Of a stretch of DNA of 31,184 bases, positions 6,900 through 15,332 are shown piece after piece (positions within the stretch are counted from its first letter, which is position 1; every line of letters starts with the position of its first letter). The notes under the pieces are model-generated. The model was not told the DNA's origin. It saw only the letters and a program-made list of their open reading frames with translations, and did not search any database. The stretch spans positions 1-31,184 of the forward strand of contig CALKUN010000159.1 in NCBI GenBank assembly GCA_937996675.1, written 5' to 3'. Both the position numbers and the translations under genes were made by a program. The DNA comes from an uncultured Candidatus Saccharibacteria bacterium (GTDB taxonomy: Bacteria; Patescibacteriota; Saccharimonadia; CAILAD01; GCA-016700035).

Positions 6900-8135
6900 A
6901 TGGCGAACAAACAAGAAGCAACATACGTAGGACTCGACATCGGGACGACGAAAGTCGCCTGTGCTGTTGGTGTTGCTCAGCCCGACAGCCCGACGGTTTC
7001 AATCATTGGCTTTGGTTCAGCTCCTACTAATGGTCTTCGTAGGGGAGTAGTGGTTGATATTGAGGAGACAGTCAGCGCAATCACCGCTGCGCTTGAAGAA
7101 GCCGAACGCATGAGTGGATCGGTCATTGAGCGAGCCACAATCTCAGTAGACGGTAGTCATATCCAGAGCCTTAACTCTCGGGGAGTCATTGCGGTGAGCC
7201 GTGCTGACAAGCAGATCAGCCGAGAAGATATGTCGCGAGCCGAAGAGGCAGCAGCAGCTCTTTCTCTAGAGAATAACCGAGATATCTTGCGCGTTGTGCC
7301 TCGTAGCTACATCGTTGATGGTCAAAGCGGCATCAGTGATCCTTACGGCATGAGCGGCGTCCGTCTTGAAATTGATACACATATTATTACTGCCTCGATT
7401 CCGGCCATGAAAAATCTCGATGATGCTATCCATCGGGCAGGCATTACGGCCCATGATCACGTCATCGTGCCGTTAGCTTCAGCTCGGGCTTGCTTAACGA
7501 AGCGTCAGAAGGAGCTCGGCGTGGCTTTGATAGATATTGGCGCAGAGACTACCGGTATTGCGGTCTTTGAAGAGGGTAAGGTGAGCTTTACGAGTATCCT
7601 TCCTGTCGGATCGAATCATATTACAAAAGACATTGTGTATGGTTTTCGTACTACCATTGATGTCGCAGAGCGTCTCAAGGTGAATTTTGCAGTAGCTCGA
7701 GAGCCAAAAACTCGTGATACAACAAAGATTGATCTGACGAAGGTAGGATCAAAAGGTACCGTCATGCAGCATGAGCTCGACATGATTGTAAGCTCACGCC
7801 TGAATGAGATTGCCGATCTAATTCGAGCAGAGCTGGAGCGAGCCGGCAAAGAACATCTGATGGCGAGCGGTGTAGTTGTGACTGGTGGAGGAGCGAAGCT
7901 CGCCGAGCTACCAGCCTACCTGGAGAAGTGCCTCAAGGTGCCAGTTGTCTTGGCTGGACCAACTGGGTTTACGGGGATAGTTGAGCGTGTAAAAGACCCA
8001 AGCTATAGTACTCTTATTGGTTTGCTTCTCGAGGATGTTGACCACCCCTCGACTGGTTCGTCCATCAATGATCGCCTTACACAGGCCTTTGGAAGAGCCC
8101 AATCTTTCGCACGCAATCTATTTAGCCGCTCATAA
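6900..8135 (+). CDS. ftsA: Cell division protein FtsA
   Basis: FtsA is the actin-like ATPase that ties FtsZ filaments to the membrane and recruits the divisome. The 411-residue protein starts YVGLDIGTTKVACAVG, the phosphate-1 loop. It continues through the SHS2/1C domain (SVDGSHIQSLNSRGVIAVSR), the phosphate-2 loop LIDIGAETTGIAVFEEGKV and the adenosine motif GVVVTGGGAKL. The last residues RAQSFARNLFSRS can form the amphipathic membrane-targeting helix expected of FtsA. It has its own promoter and a GAGGGTG ribosome-binding site, and is followed after 223 nt by ftsZ, the usual order. Confidence 0.95.
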   Translation: MANKQEATYVGLDIGTTKVACAVGVAQPDSPTVSIIGFGSAPTNGLRRGVVVDIEETVSAITAALEEAERMSGSVIERATISVDGSHIQSLNSRGVIAVSRADKQISREDMSRAEEAAAALSLENNRDILRVVPRSYIVDGQSGISDPYGMSGVRLEIDTHIITASIPAMKNLDDAIHRAGITAHDHVIVPLASARACLTKRQKELGVALIDIGAETTGIAVFEEGKVSFTSILPVGSNHITKDIVYGFRTTIDVAERLKVNFAVAREPKTRDTTKIDLTKVGSKGTVMQHELDMIVSSRLNEIADLIRAELERAGKEHLMASGVVVTGGGAKLAELPAYLEKCLKVPVVLAGPTGFTGIVERVKDPSYSTLIGLLLEDVDHPSTGSSINDRLTQAFGRAQSFARNLFSRS

Positions 8136-8208
8136 TCGAACACATTTATCGTGAGTCTGGACAAAAAATGCGCTCGTTTTTTCGCACATAAAATCTTGAA
8201 TACATAAT

Positions 8209-8238
8209 TTGACTCGGCCTGTATAAATTCCTTATACT
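8209..8238 (+). promoter_or_regulatory. Sigma70-type promoter of ftsZ
   Basis: TTGACT (8209-8214), an 18-nt spacer and TATACT (8233-8238) form a near-consensus promoter. A start near 8245 would give a 5' leader of about 114 nt, unusually long for this window, carrying a hairpin. Confidence 0.7.
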
Positions 8239-8284
8239 ACAAAGTACATTCACTATTTTGAGCAATATGTGTGTGTAGCAATAA

Positions 8285-8317
8285 GGCAGGCTCTGGCAAT
8301 CCGAGTTGCAGCCTGTC
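8285..8317 (+). promoter_or_regulatory. Hairpin in the ftsZ 5' leader
   Basis: GGCAGGCT (8285-8292) pairs with AGCCTGTC (8310-8317) with one G-U pair. An inner GCAA/TTGC stem (8296-8299 with 8306-8309) is separated from it by a 3-nt bulge. No T tract follows, so it is not a standard terminator. It sits about 40 nt before the ribosome-binding site AGGGGAGAGG. Confidence 0.55.
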
Positions 8318-8358
8318 AGGTCTAACGTTTGAATTAGTTTAAGGGGAGAGGGTGAACC

Positions 8359-9870
8359 ATGGCTGAATTACTGCCCGAGATCCAGGCATTCGCACGAATA
8401 AAGGTAGTCGGCTGTGGTGGCGGCGGAAGTAATTCGCTGAATCGTATGATTCAGTCTAAAATGCGCGGCATTGAATTCATTGCCATTAATACTGATGCCC
8501 AGGCTTTGCACTACAGCCAGGCACACAAGAAAATCCATATCGGTAAGGAGACTACTCGAGGACTAGGTGCTGGCTCCAACCCTGAAGTAGGGAAGCAGGC
8601 AGCGGAAGAGAGTGAGGAGGAGATCTTCGCGGCTCTTAAGAATTCCGAAATGGTCTTTATTACTACCGGAGAAGGTGGCGGTACTGGTACAGGGGCAGCT
8701 CCAGTCATTGCCCAGATAGCTCGTGATGCTGGCGCTTTGACGGTCGCTATCGTGACGCGCCCCTTCAAGTTTGAGGGTGATAGACGTCGCAAAATCGCTG
8801 AGGCTGGTTTGGCTGAGCTAAAGGGCAAGGTTGACACACTGATTGTTATTCCGAACGATCGCATCTTGCAGATCATTGACCGCAAGACGTCCCTCTTAGA
8901 TGCTTTTGCAACAGTCGATGACATTCTCCGACAAGGCGTACAGGGTATCTCAGATCTCATTACCGTCAACGGACTCGTTAACCTCGACTTTGCCGATGTT
9001 GAATCGATCATGCGTGATGCTGGATCAGCCCTTATGGGAATTGGTATGGGTAGTGGTGATAACCGAGCCGTTGAGGCTGTGAAGCAAGCTATTGATAGTC
9101 CACTTCTTGAAGTCTCTATACAGGGTGCAAAGGGTGTGCTGATTAACTTCACTGGTGGACGTGATATGGGTATGCATGAGATTGAGGAGGCCGCCAAGCT
9201 GGTACATGACTCGGTCGATCCTGAAGCTAATATTATCTGGGGTATGGTGATGGACGAGAATCTCAATAATGAGATTAAGGTTACCCTGGTTGCCACGGGC
9301 TTCGAGGCTGAAGGCGATACTCGTACGGCTGTAAACTTCTCGGGTACGAGCCAGCTTTTCCAGAAGAGTGTTGGCGATTTGAATGATGCTAGTCAAGCCG
9401 GAGCTGAAGATGTAACTTTCCAGCGCCCAGCACGTGTAGCTGAGCCTCAATATGATTCGCAGCAAAGCTTTGAAGCGCCTGTTCGCACCTTTGAGGAACC
9501 CGAGAGTGAAGAGGCGACTGAGCCGACGCCGTATGTAGCCAGTGGTCCTCGAGTACGGGAAGATGCGTTGCACAATGACGAACCTCTGGTACGAGCTGAG
9601 CCGGAAGCATTGTCCTTTGACTCTCTCGATCAAGACTCTGATTCTGGATCAAGCCGGGTCATGAATGATGATATCGAGGAGCTACAGCCGAGTTTTGAGC
9701 CTGAGCCAATCCGCGTCCAGGACAAGCCTATCGTTGAGACGCTATCATCTCGTTTTGATACAGATGCCGAAGATGACTTTGACAAGCCGGCTTTTCTGCG
9801 TCAGGGGCACAAGCTCGAGGGTATTGGTGAAGATCACGATACAAGTAAGACTGACAAGCTTACGAAATAA
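8359..9870 (+). CDS. ftsZ: Cell division protein FtsZ, with long acidic C-terminal linker
   Basis: FtsZ is the tubulin-like GTPase that builds the division ring. The 503-residue protein has KVVGCGGGGSN (15-25), the tubulin signature GEGGGTGTGAAPV (103-115), the NDR motif (165-167) and the T7 synergy loop NLDFADV (207-213). The globular part ends near residue 320. About 150 residues of Glu/Asp/Ser/Pro-rich linker follow, then KPAFLRQ (476-482), which matches the conserved C-terminal peptide that binds FtsA. Some 21 extra residues follow this peptide, which is unusual. A strong ribosome-binding site precedes the ATG. nrdR starts 15 nt downstream. Confidence 0.96.
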   Translation: MAELLPEIQAFARIKVVGCGGGGSNSLNRMIQSKMRGIEFIAINTDAQALHYSQAHKKIHIGKETTRGLGAGSNPEVGKQAAEESEEEIFAALKNSEMVFITTGEGGGTGTGAAPVIAQIARDAGALTVAIVTRPFKFEGDRRRKIAEAGLAELKGKVDTLIVIPNDRILQIIDRKTSLLDAFATVDDILRQGVQGISDLITVNGLVNLDFADVESIMRDAGSALMGIGMGSGDNRAVEAVKQAIDSPLLEVSIQGAKGVLINFTGGRDMGMHEIEEAAKLVHDSVDPEANIIWGMVMDENLNNEIKVTLVATGFEAEGDTRTAVNFSGTSQLFQKSVGDLNDASQAGAEDVTFQRPARVAEPQYDSQQSFEAPVRTFEEPESEEATEPTPYVASGPRVREDALHNDEPLVRAEPEALSFDSLDQDSDSGSSRVMNDDIEELQPSFEPEPIRVQDKPIVETLSSRFDTDAEDDFDKPAFLRQGHKLEGIGEDHDTSKTDKLTK

Positions 9871-9885
9871 TGGAGCGCTGAACTA

Positions 9886-10350
9886 ATGCGCTGCCCACAC
9901 TGTGGGGCGAGTGAGAGCCGAGTTGTTGAGTCGCGTGAAGGCGGGAATCAAGCCGCTGTTCGAAGACGACGGGAGTGCATTGCTTGCAAGACACGCTTCA
10001 CCACTTACGAGAGGATTGAGCCTCGTCGGCTTCTCGTCGTGAAGAAGAGTGGTGTGCGTGTGCCTTATGAGCGCACCAAGCTTGCGAACGGCATCTACCG
10101 GGCTTGTGAGAAGCGGCCGCTCGAAGCTGAGCTGATCGAGTCGACAATTGATGGAGTCGAGCGAGAGATTATGGCTACTCAGGGTGAAGAGATACAGAGT
10201 CAGGAGGTTGGACAGCTTGTCATGAACTGTCTGGCGCAGTTAGACGAAGTAGCCTATGTGAGATTTGCTAGTGTTTATCGGAGCTTCTCGACTATCGAGA
10301 GCTTTGAGGAGGCCATTAAGAGTATGAAGCGTACACAGAATCGCCCCTAA
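9886..10350 (+). CDS. nrdR: Transcriptional repressor NrdR
   Basis: NrdR is the ATP/dATP-sensing repressor of ribonucleotide reductase genes. The 154-residue protein has the zinc ribbon MRCPHC...CIACKTRFTTYERIE (C3, C6, C31, C34). The ATP-cone follows, beginning VVKKSGVRVPYERTKLANGI and ending near VAYVRFASVYRSF. The length is standard. GGAG lies upstream of the ATG at 9886, 15 nt after ftsZ, so it may be co-transcribed with division genes. Its NrdR-box targets would lie elsewhere; I saw no ribonucleotide reductase gene here. Confidence 0.95.
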   Translation: MRCPHCGASESRVVESREGGNQAAVRRRRECIACKTRFTTYERIEPRRLLVVKKSGVRVPYERTKLANGIYRACEKRPLEAELIESTIDGVEREIMATQGEEIQSQEVGQLVMNCLAQLDEVAYVRFASVYRSFSTIESFEEAIKSMKRTQNRP

Positions 10351-10375
10351 GCTTCTTGGCGAGAGGCGTTTGGCG

Positions 10376-10381
10376 TATGAT
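10376..10381 (+). promoter_or_regulatory. -10 element (TATGAT) of a leaderless promoter
   Basis: TATGAT ends six bases before the ATG at 10388. If it is the -10 box, the mRNA begins at the start codon and the upstream TTG at 10370 cannot be the translation start. Confidence 0.5.
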
Positions 10382-10387
10382 GGTGGT

Positions 10388-10654
10388 ATGAAACTGCTTG
10401 TGTTCGGACAACCGACGAGTTATGTCGATCAGAAGGCTTTCGCCCGTATGATTGAGAAGGTCGAATTGAGCGGTAAGGTGGTCGAAGAGGTCAATAGCCT
10501 GAGCCGCGATGGAATTGCACGTATGGAGGCGTATGATATCGTTTCTACACCCGCATTGCTTGTGCTGAATGATGATGGGGCAGTCATTTCCACCTGGCAG
10601 CATGCTTTGCCTTCGTGTGAAGAGATCGGGCATGCCTTTGGTGTGTTCACCTGA
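10388..10654 (+). CDS. Thioredoxin-fold protein lacking the CxxC motif
   Basis: From the ATG at 10388 the product has 88 residues. MKLLVFGQPTS resembles the first strand of a thioredoxin or glutaredoxin. MEAYDIVSTPALLVLNDDGAVISTWQ matches the second half of the fold, including the cis-proline loop (STPALLV). The position where the CxxC redox pair should lie reads QPTSYVD, and the only cysteine is near the C-terminus (PSCEEI). It is therefore unlikely to be a dithiol oxidoreductase; a binding or regulatory role is possible. A longer reading from TTG 10370 adds six residues but would start upstream of the apparent -10 box. The family assignment is fold-level inference. Confidence 0.65.
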   Translation: MKLLVFGQPTSYVDQKAFARMIEKVELSGKVVEEVNSLSRDGIARMEAYDIVSTPALLVLNDDGAVISTWQHALPSCEEIGHAFGVFT

Positions 10655-10666
10655 GAGAGGTGGAGG

Positions 10667-10696
10667 TTGTCTCTCTACCTGATAAAACGGTACAAT
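10667..10696 (+). promoter_or_regulatory. Leaderless promoter of ileS
   Basis: TTGTCT (10667-10672), an 18-nt spacer and TACAAT (10691-10696) end seven bases before ATG 10704. The region from 10684 to 10708 closely matches the trxB promoter at 15314-15337. Confidence 0.6.
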
Positions 10697-10703
10697 GACA
10701 GGT

Positions 10704-13613
10704 ATGACTCAACCCGATTCACTGACCCCAGACACACAGACCGAAAAATCATCCTTTGCCCTTATTGAGGAGCAGGTAGCTGCGCGGTGGGAGGCCGAAG
10801 GTACTTTTGCTCAATCTCTCAAAAATCGTGAAGGTGCTGAGTTATTTAGTTTTTACGATGGGCCACCGTTCGCAAATGGCCTGCCGCACTTTGGTCACAG
10901 CCTCGTCACGAGTATCAAGGACTCCATCTTGCGTTATAAAACAATGCAGGGGTATTACGTGCCACGTCGAAACGGCTGGGACTGCCATGGCCTGCCGGTC
11001 GAGTTTTCAATCGAGAAAGACTTTGGTGTTAGTGGGAAAAAGCAAATCCTAGAGCTCGGTATCGAGAAATTTAATGCGGCTTGCCGAGCGTCGATCTTTA
11101 CATACAAGGACGAGTGGGAACACCTCCTCAAGCGGCTTGGCCGCTGGAGTGAATACGATAACTATTATGCGACGGTTGATACTTCCTACACCGAGAGTGT
11201 GTGGTGGACACTCAGCCAGGTAAACGACAAAGGCCTGCTCTACAAAGGCTTTAAGAGTGCCCCGTACTGCCCTCGCTGTGAGACTCCGCTCTCAAACTTT
11301 GAAGTGAATGATGGTTACAAGGATGACGTCCCAGATCCCAGTTTGTACGTGAAGTTTTCATTGGTCGATGAAGATGCGAGCTTGCTGGGCTGGACAACGA
11401 CACCATGGTCATTGCCTGGTAACGCGGCTATCGCCGTGAATCCTACCGAGAATTATGTCTACGCTGACGTTACGTTGGATGATGGTTCGAGCGAGACCTT
11501 GGTGCTGGCTGAGAAGCGGCTAGAGGTGCTCAAGGCTGAATATACAGTCCTCAAGTCTATGCAGGGGAGTGAACTTGTCGGGAAGTCATATCGACCACTC
11601 TTTGCGCTGGACGGCTTGGATGAGCGTGAAGGTGCCGAAAAGCTCTACCGAGTCTGGGCGGCTGACTTCGTTAGTATCGATGATGGTTCGGGCGTGCTGC
11701 ATGTTGCGCCTGCCTTTGGTGAAGACGACCTCAAGCTTGGCCAGGATAATGGTCTCCCTGTCCTTATGACAATCGACACTGGTGGACACGTAGTCGGTGG
11801 CATAGGTTTTGATGAGATTAAGGGCAAGTTCTTCAAAGGTGCTGATAGATCAATCATTGCGCATCTCACTGAGCAGGGTCAGGTCTATGCTGCCGAAACA
11901 TTTACGCACACCTACCCATTCTGCTGGCGCTGTGAGAGTCCACTACTGTATTACGCGATTACCAGCTGGTATGTGAAGGTATCCGACATTCGCGGCAGCC
12001 TCCTCAAGACGGCTGAAGAGATCAATTGGGTGCCTGGTCACATCAAAGAAGGCCGCTTTGGTAAGTGGCTGGAAGGTGCTCGCGACTGGTCTATTTCGCG
12101 CAATCGCTACTGGGGTGCGCCCATGCCTATCTGGCAGAACGTTGAAGATGAGACAGACTACATCGTGGTCGGCAGTATCGCCGAGCTCAAAGAGCTAGCC
12201 GGTCCAGATATCAAGGTGGATGATCTCCATCGTCCCTTCATTGATGACATCTCATTTGTGAAAGATGGCAAGACGTATAAGCGTATTGAAGAAGTGCTGG
12301 ACTGCTGGTTTGAGAGCGGTAGTATGTCGGTAGCTCAACAGCATTATCCGTTTGAGAATAAAGATAAGTTTGATCTGACGTTCCCGGCTGACTTTATCAT
12401 CGAAGGTCTCGACCAGACACGACTGTGGTTTTATGTACAACACGTGGTGGCAACCATCCTTTTTGATCGACCAGCTTACAAGAACGTCATCGTGAACGGC
12501 ATGATCATGGCGGCAGATGGGCAGAAGCTGAGTAAGCGACTCCAAAACTATCCAGCAATTGATGAGGTGTTTGATAACGAAGGCGCTGATACGATGCGTC
12601 TCTACCTGCTCTCGAGCGTGCAATCCACAGAGACGGCTGATTACATGCGCTTCCGTCGTGACGCAATGCGTGACGTGCAGCGAAATGTCCTCGGTACGCT
12701 CATGAATAGTTATCGGTTCTTCAAGATGTACGCCGACTTGGATGGATTCAGGGGCACGACACTCGACCAGCCAACGTCCGAGAACGTGCTCGACCAATGG
12801 ATTTTGGCCCGTGTGAACGAGACAATCACCGCTACCACGAAGAGTGCCGATGACTACAAGATTGCGCACGCTATCGAGCCAATCTACCAGCTCATTGACG
12901 ATATGAGTAATTGGTTTATTCGACGATCTCGACGACGATTTTGGAAGAGTGAAGACGATAGTGATAAGCAGTCGGCCTACGGAGTCTTGTGGTATGTATT
13001 GATCCGGATTACGCAGCTCTTAGCGCCATGGGCTCCGTTCTTGAGTGATCATATCTGGCGAGAGCTTATCGAAGGCTCTGATCTGCCGGCTTCCGTACAC
13101 CTGAGTGATTGGCCAAAGGCTCTCCCGACTGATGAGACAGTCATCACGCAGATGGCTCTGGCCCGTGAGTCAATCAATGAAGCACTCTCGCAACGCGGAG
13201 CTGCCAAGATCAAAGTGCGTCAGCCGCTGGCTCGCGTGACAGTACCCCAACTACCTGATGTCTATAAGTCGATCATCCAGGACGAAGTGAACGTGAAGGA
13301 AGTCGTATGGGGAGAAGGCATTGAACTCGACACCGAAATCTCTTCCGAGCTCGCCCAAGAGGGTCAGGCTCGAGAGATCATCCGTCACATCCAGTCAGCT
13401 CGTAAGAAGGCTGACCTCCAGATCGACGATCGTATCTCACTCCAATTGACGGCTGGTCCTGAGTTGAGGGCCTCTATCGAGGCTTATCGAGATCTCATCG
13501 CTCGAGAGACACTTGCGGACACGCTGACTTTTGGTGAAGCTGTTTTAGATACTATCCCGGTACGAATCGATGACTACGATATGTCGATCGACCTGAAATC
13601 AGTCGGAGACTAG
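10704..13613 (+). CDS. ileS: Isoleucyl-tRNA synthetase, type 2
   Basis: This class I synthetase charges tRNA-Ile. The 969-residue protein carries the HIGH-type motif NGLPHFGHS near residue 62 and the KMSKS-type motif KLSKR near residue 608. The intervening editing domain contains the GWTTTPWSLPGN segment. NGWDCHGLPVEFSIEK and APYCPRCETPLSNFEV are typical of the eukaryote-like type 2 IleRS, a group often less sensitive to mupirocin; that property is known for the family, not shown here. I choose ATG 10704 over ATG 10695 because the -10 box TACAAT overlaps the earlier ATG. rodA begins two bases after the stop. Confidence 0.95.
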   Translation: MTQPDSLTPDTQTEKSSFALIEEQVAARWEAEGTFAQSLKNREGAELFSFYDGPPFANGLPHFGHSLVTSIKDSILRYKTMQGYYVPRRNGWDCHGLPVEFSIEKDFGVSGKKQILELGIEKFNAACRASIFTYKDEWEHLLKRLGRWSEYDNYYATVDTSYTESVWWTLSQVNDKGLLYKGFKSAPYCPRCETPLSNFEVNDGYKDDVPDPSLYVKFSLVDEDASLLGWTTTPWSLPGNAAIAVNPTENYVYADVTLDDGSSETLVLAEKRLEVLKAEYTVLKSMQGSELVGKSYRPLFALDGLDEREGAEKLYRVWAADFVSIDDGSGVLHVAPAFGEDDLKLGQDNGLPVLMTIDTGGHVVGGIGFDEIKGKFFKGADRSIIAHLTEQGQVYAAETFTHTYPFCWRCESPLLYYAITSWYVKVSDIRGSLLKTAEEINWVPGHIKEGRFGKWLEGARDWSISRNRYWGAPMPIWQNVEDETDYIVVGSIAELKELAGPDIKVDDLHRPFIDDISFVKDGKTYKRIEEVLDCWFESGSMSVAQQHYPFENKDKFDLTFPADFIIEGLDQTRLWFYVQHVVATILFDRPAYKNVIVNGMIMAADGQKLSKRLQNYPAIDEVFDNEGADTMRLYLLSSVQSTETADYMRFRRDAMRDVQRNVLGTLMNSYRFFKMYADLDGFRGTTLDQPTSENVLDQWILARVNETITATTKSADDYKIAHAIEPIYQLIDDMSNWFIRRSRRRFWKSEDDSDKQSAYGVLWYVLIRITQLLAPWAPFLSDHIWRELIEGSDLPASVHLSDWPKALPTDETVITQMALARESINEALSQRGAAKIKVRQPLARVTVPQLPDVYKSIIQDEVNVKEVVWGEGIELDTEISSELAQEGQAREIIRHIQSARKKADLQIDDRISLQLTAGPELRASIEAYRDLIARETLADTLTFGEAVLDTIPVRIDDYDMSIDLKSVGD

Positions 13614-13615
13614 GC

Positions 13616-14734
13616 GTGGCGCGGAGGGGTCTGCAGCAACTTGATTGGGTACTGGTCGGTACGACGGTGCTGATTACGGCACTCGGACTACTGGTGCTGT
13701 ATTCTTCAGGAATCAAGGCGACTGCAGTGCAAGGCCAGATTGATACAACGCGACAGCTGCTATATGCAGCTATCGGTATTGTAGCGATGTTAATCTTGGC
13801 TCGGTTTGATTATCGCAGCCTGAAGAGCTATGCGATTCCGCTGTATATCCTGATGTCGGTAAGTCTCTTGGCGGTAGAGGTGGTCGGCACAACTGCGTTA
13901 GGTGCACAGCGTTGGATCTCGATTGGGTTCTTTCAGTTCCAGCCATCAGAGTTTGCGAAGATCGCGCTGATCATCGCACTCGCCACATACCACGCACGTT
14001 ACTACAATCAAACACCTCGGTTTCGACACCTGGTGATCTTGACGCTCATTCTCTTGCCGCCACTCATTTTAGTCGTATCTCAGCCTGACCTTGGAACTGG
14101 TCTGGTGTGTATCGCTATCTGGTTGACGATGGCGATTGCCTCTAAGGTGAGACGCCTCTACCTGTTCGGTGGACTCGCGGCGATTGCGGCTGTCCTGCCG
14201 CTCTTCTATCGGTACCTAGCGTCGTATCAACGACAGCGTATCGATGTACTGCTCAATCCACAGGCCGACCGGCTAGGGATTGGATACAACGTGACGCAGT
14301 CAGTGATTGCTGTAGGGAGTGGGGGGTGGTTTGGTCGCGGCCTATCGGCTGGTAGTCAGAGTCAACTAAACTTTTTACCATCGCAGCACACCGACTTTAT
14401 TTTTGCCGTTTTGGCGGAGAAACTCGGATTCATCGGGGCGGCGCTGCTTATCGTGCTCTTTGGTATTTTGATCGTGCGGATCTATATCATTAGTACATTA
14501 AGCATTGATCGATTTGGTTCGTTTTTGTGCATTGGCGTGGCGAGTATGTTTCTCTTTCACATCCTCGTCAATATCGGGATGAATATGGGGATTATGCCTG
14601 TGACTGGTATCCCTTTGCCCTTTGTTTCCGCTGGTGGTACGAGCATGCTGATGAGTATGGTAGCGGTTGGAATGGTACTAAGCGTAGCTCGCCATCGAGA
14701 CTCAAAGCGAAGGCTGAAAGATGAACAGGTATGA
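13616..14734 (+). CDS. rodA: Peptidoglycan glycosyltransferase RodA (SEDS family)
   Basis: RodA polymerises lipid II into glycan strands during elongation. The 372-residue protein has about ten membrane helices and SEDS hallmarks. These are GAQRWISIGFFQFQPSEFAK (105-124), SQPDLGTG, the large outer loop with NPQADRLGIGYNVTQS and FLPSQHTDFIFAVLAEKLGF, and GIPLPFVSAGGTSM near the end. QHTDFIF favours RodA over FtsW, but the two cannot be fully separated by eye, and no partner class B PBP is present here. The start is GTG at 13616, two bases after ileS. It overlaps the secreted nuclease gene by four bases. Confidence 0.88.
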   Translation: MARRGLQQLDWVLVGTTVLITALGLLVLYSSGIKATAVQGQIDTTRQLLYAAIGIVAMLILARFDYRSLKSYAIPLYILMSVSLLAVEVVGTTALGAQRWISIGFFQFQPSEFAKIALIIALATYHARYYNQTPRFRHLVILTLILLPPLILVVSQPDLGTGLVCIAIWLTMAIASKVRRLYLFGGLAAIAAVLPLFYRYLASYQRQRIDVLLNPQADRLGIGYNVTQSVIAVGSGGWFGRGLSAGSQSQLNFLPSQHTDFIFAVLAEKLGFIGAALLIVLFGILIVRIYIISTLSIDRFGSFLCIGVASMFLFHILVNIGMNMGIMPVTGIPLPFVSAGGTSMLMSMVAVGMVLSVARHRDSKRRLKDEQV

Positions 14735-15282
14735 GGCGATCTCAAGCTCGACGCCTTGTGAGCGCTTGCCTGATGCTTCTGTCTTTGGCGGTGGCGTGGC
14801 AGGCATGGGCCTACCCGGCGCCACCGCCTGTTGCCCCCAAGGGCGACACATTGCCGGTCGTAGAGGTGTATGACGGTGATACGATTGCTGTTACTTTGAA
14901 CGGGCAAAAAGAAAAGATCCGCCTCATAGGAGTAGATACGCCGGAGACTAAGGACCCCCGTAAGCCAGTGCAATGTTTTGGTCGTGAAGCATCAGAGTGG
15001 ACGAAGCATACGCTGGAAAATCACACCGTTCGTATTGAAACTGACCCATCACAGGGCGAGAGAGATAAGTATGGTCGTATGCTGGCCTTTGTATGGCGAG
15101 ATGATGGGCTTTTTGTGAACCAGGCGCTCATAGAGGAGGGCTATGCCCACGAATATACCTATGCCAGCGTGCCGTATAAGTACCAGGAAGCTTTTCAAAA
15201 AGCCGAGCATGATGCCGATGTCGGCGAGCGTGGTCTCTGGTCGCCATCGAGCTGTAGTGGAGATACTAAAAAAGCTGCCTAA
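14731..15282 (+). CDS. Secreted thermonuclease-like (SNase) nuclease
   Basis: The 183-residue protein has a signal peptide ending about AWA-YP (residue 27), then a staphylococcal-nuclease OB fold. Catalytic Arg64 and Glu72 lie in RLIGVDTPE, Arg116 in DKYGRMLAFVW, and the calcium site in YDGDT (47-51). SNases cleave DNA and RNA with calcium. The mature enzyme should act outside the cell. The start ATG overlaps the rodA stop (ATGA), so it is translationally coupled to a cell-wall gene. For an organism with little nucleotide synthesis, a scavenging or DNA-uptake role is a fair inference. A Cys81/Cys-near-C-terminus pair (C81 in QCFGREAS, Cys in SSCSG) could form a disulfide. Confidence 0.9.
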   Translation: MRRSQARRLVSACLMLLSLAVAWQAWAYPAPPPVAPKGDTLPVVEVYDGDTIAVTLNGQKEKIRLIGVDTPETKDPRKPVQCFGREASEWTKHTLENHTVRIETDPSQGERDKYGRMLAFVWRDDGLFVNQALIEEGYAHEYTYASVPYKYQEAFQKAEHDADVGERGLWSPSSCSGDTKKAA

Positions 15283-15320
15283 AAGTGCTCTTGTATCAAC
15301 ATGAGCGCGTCAAAAAACCG

Positions 15321-15326
15321 TATAAT
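15321..15326 (+). promoter_or_regulatory. -10 element (TATAAT) of a leaderless trxB promoter
   Basis: A perfect TATAAT ends six bases before ATG 15333, with no Shine-Dalgarno sequence. The surrounding bases 15314-15337 are nearly the same as at ileS. Confidence 0.65.
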
Positions 15327-15332
15327 GACAGT

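Noticed and set aside
8511..9633. Long minus-strand open frames opposite ftsZ (8511-9296 and 9025-9633)
   Set aside because: They lie wholly inside the ftsZ coding region, give Ser/Arg/Ile-rich products with no family signature, and have no ribosome-binding site.
12252..12869. Minus-strand open frame of 205 residues opposite ileS
   Set aside because: Shadow of a well-supported synthetase; no motif or promoter.
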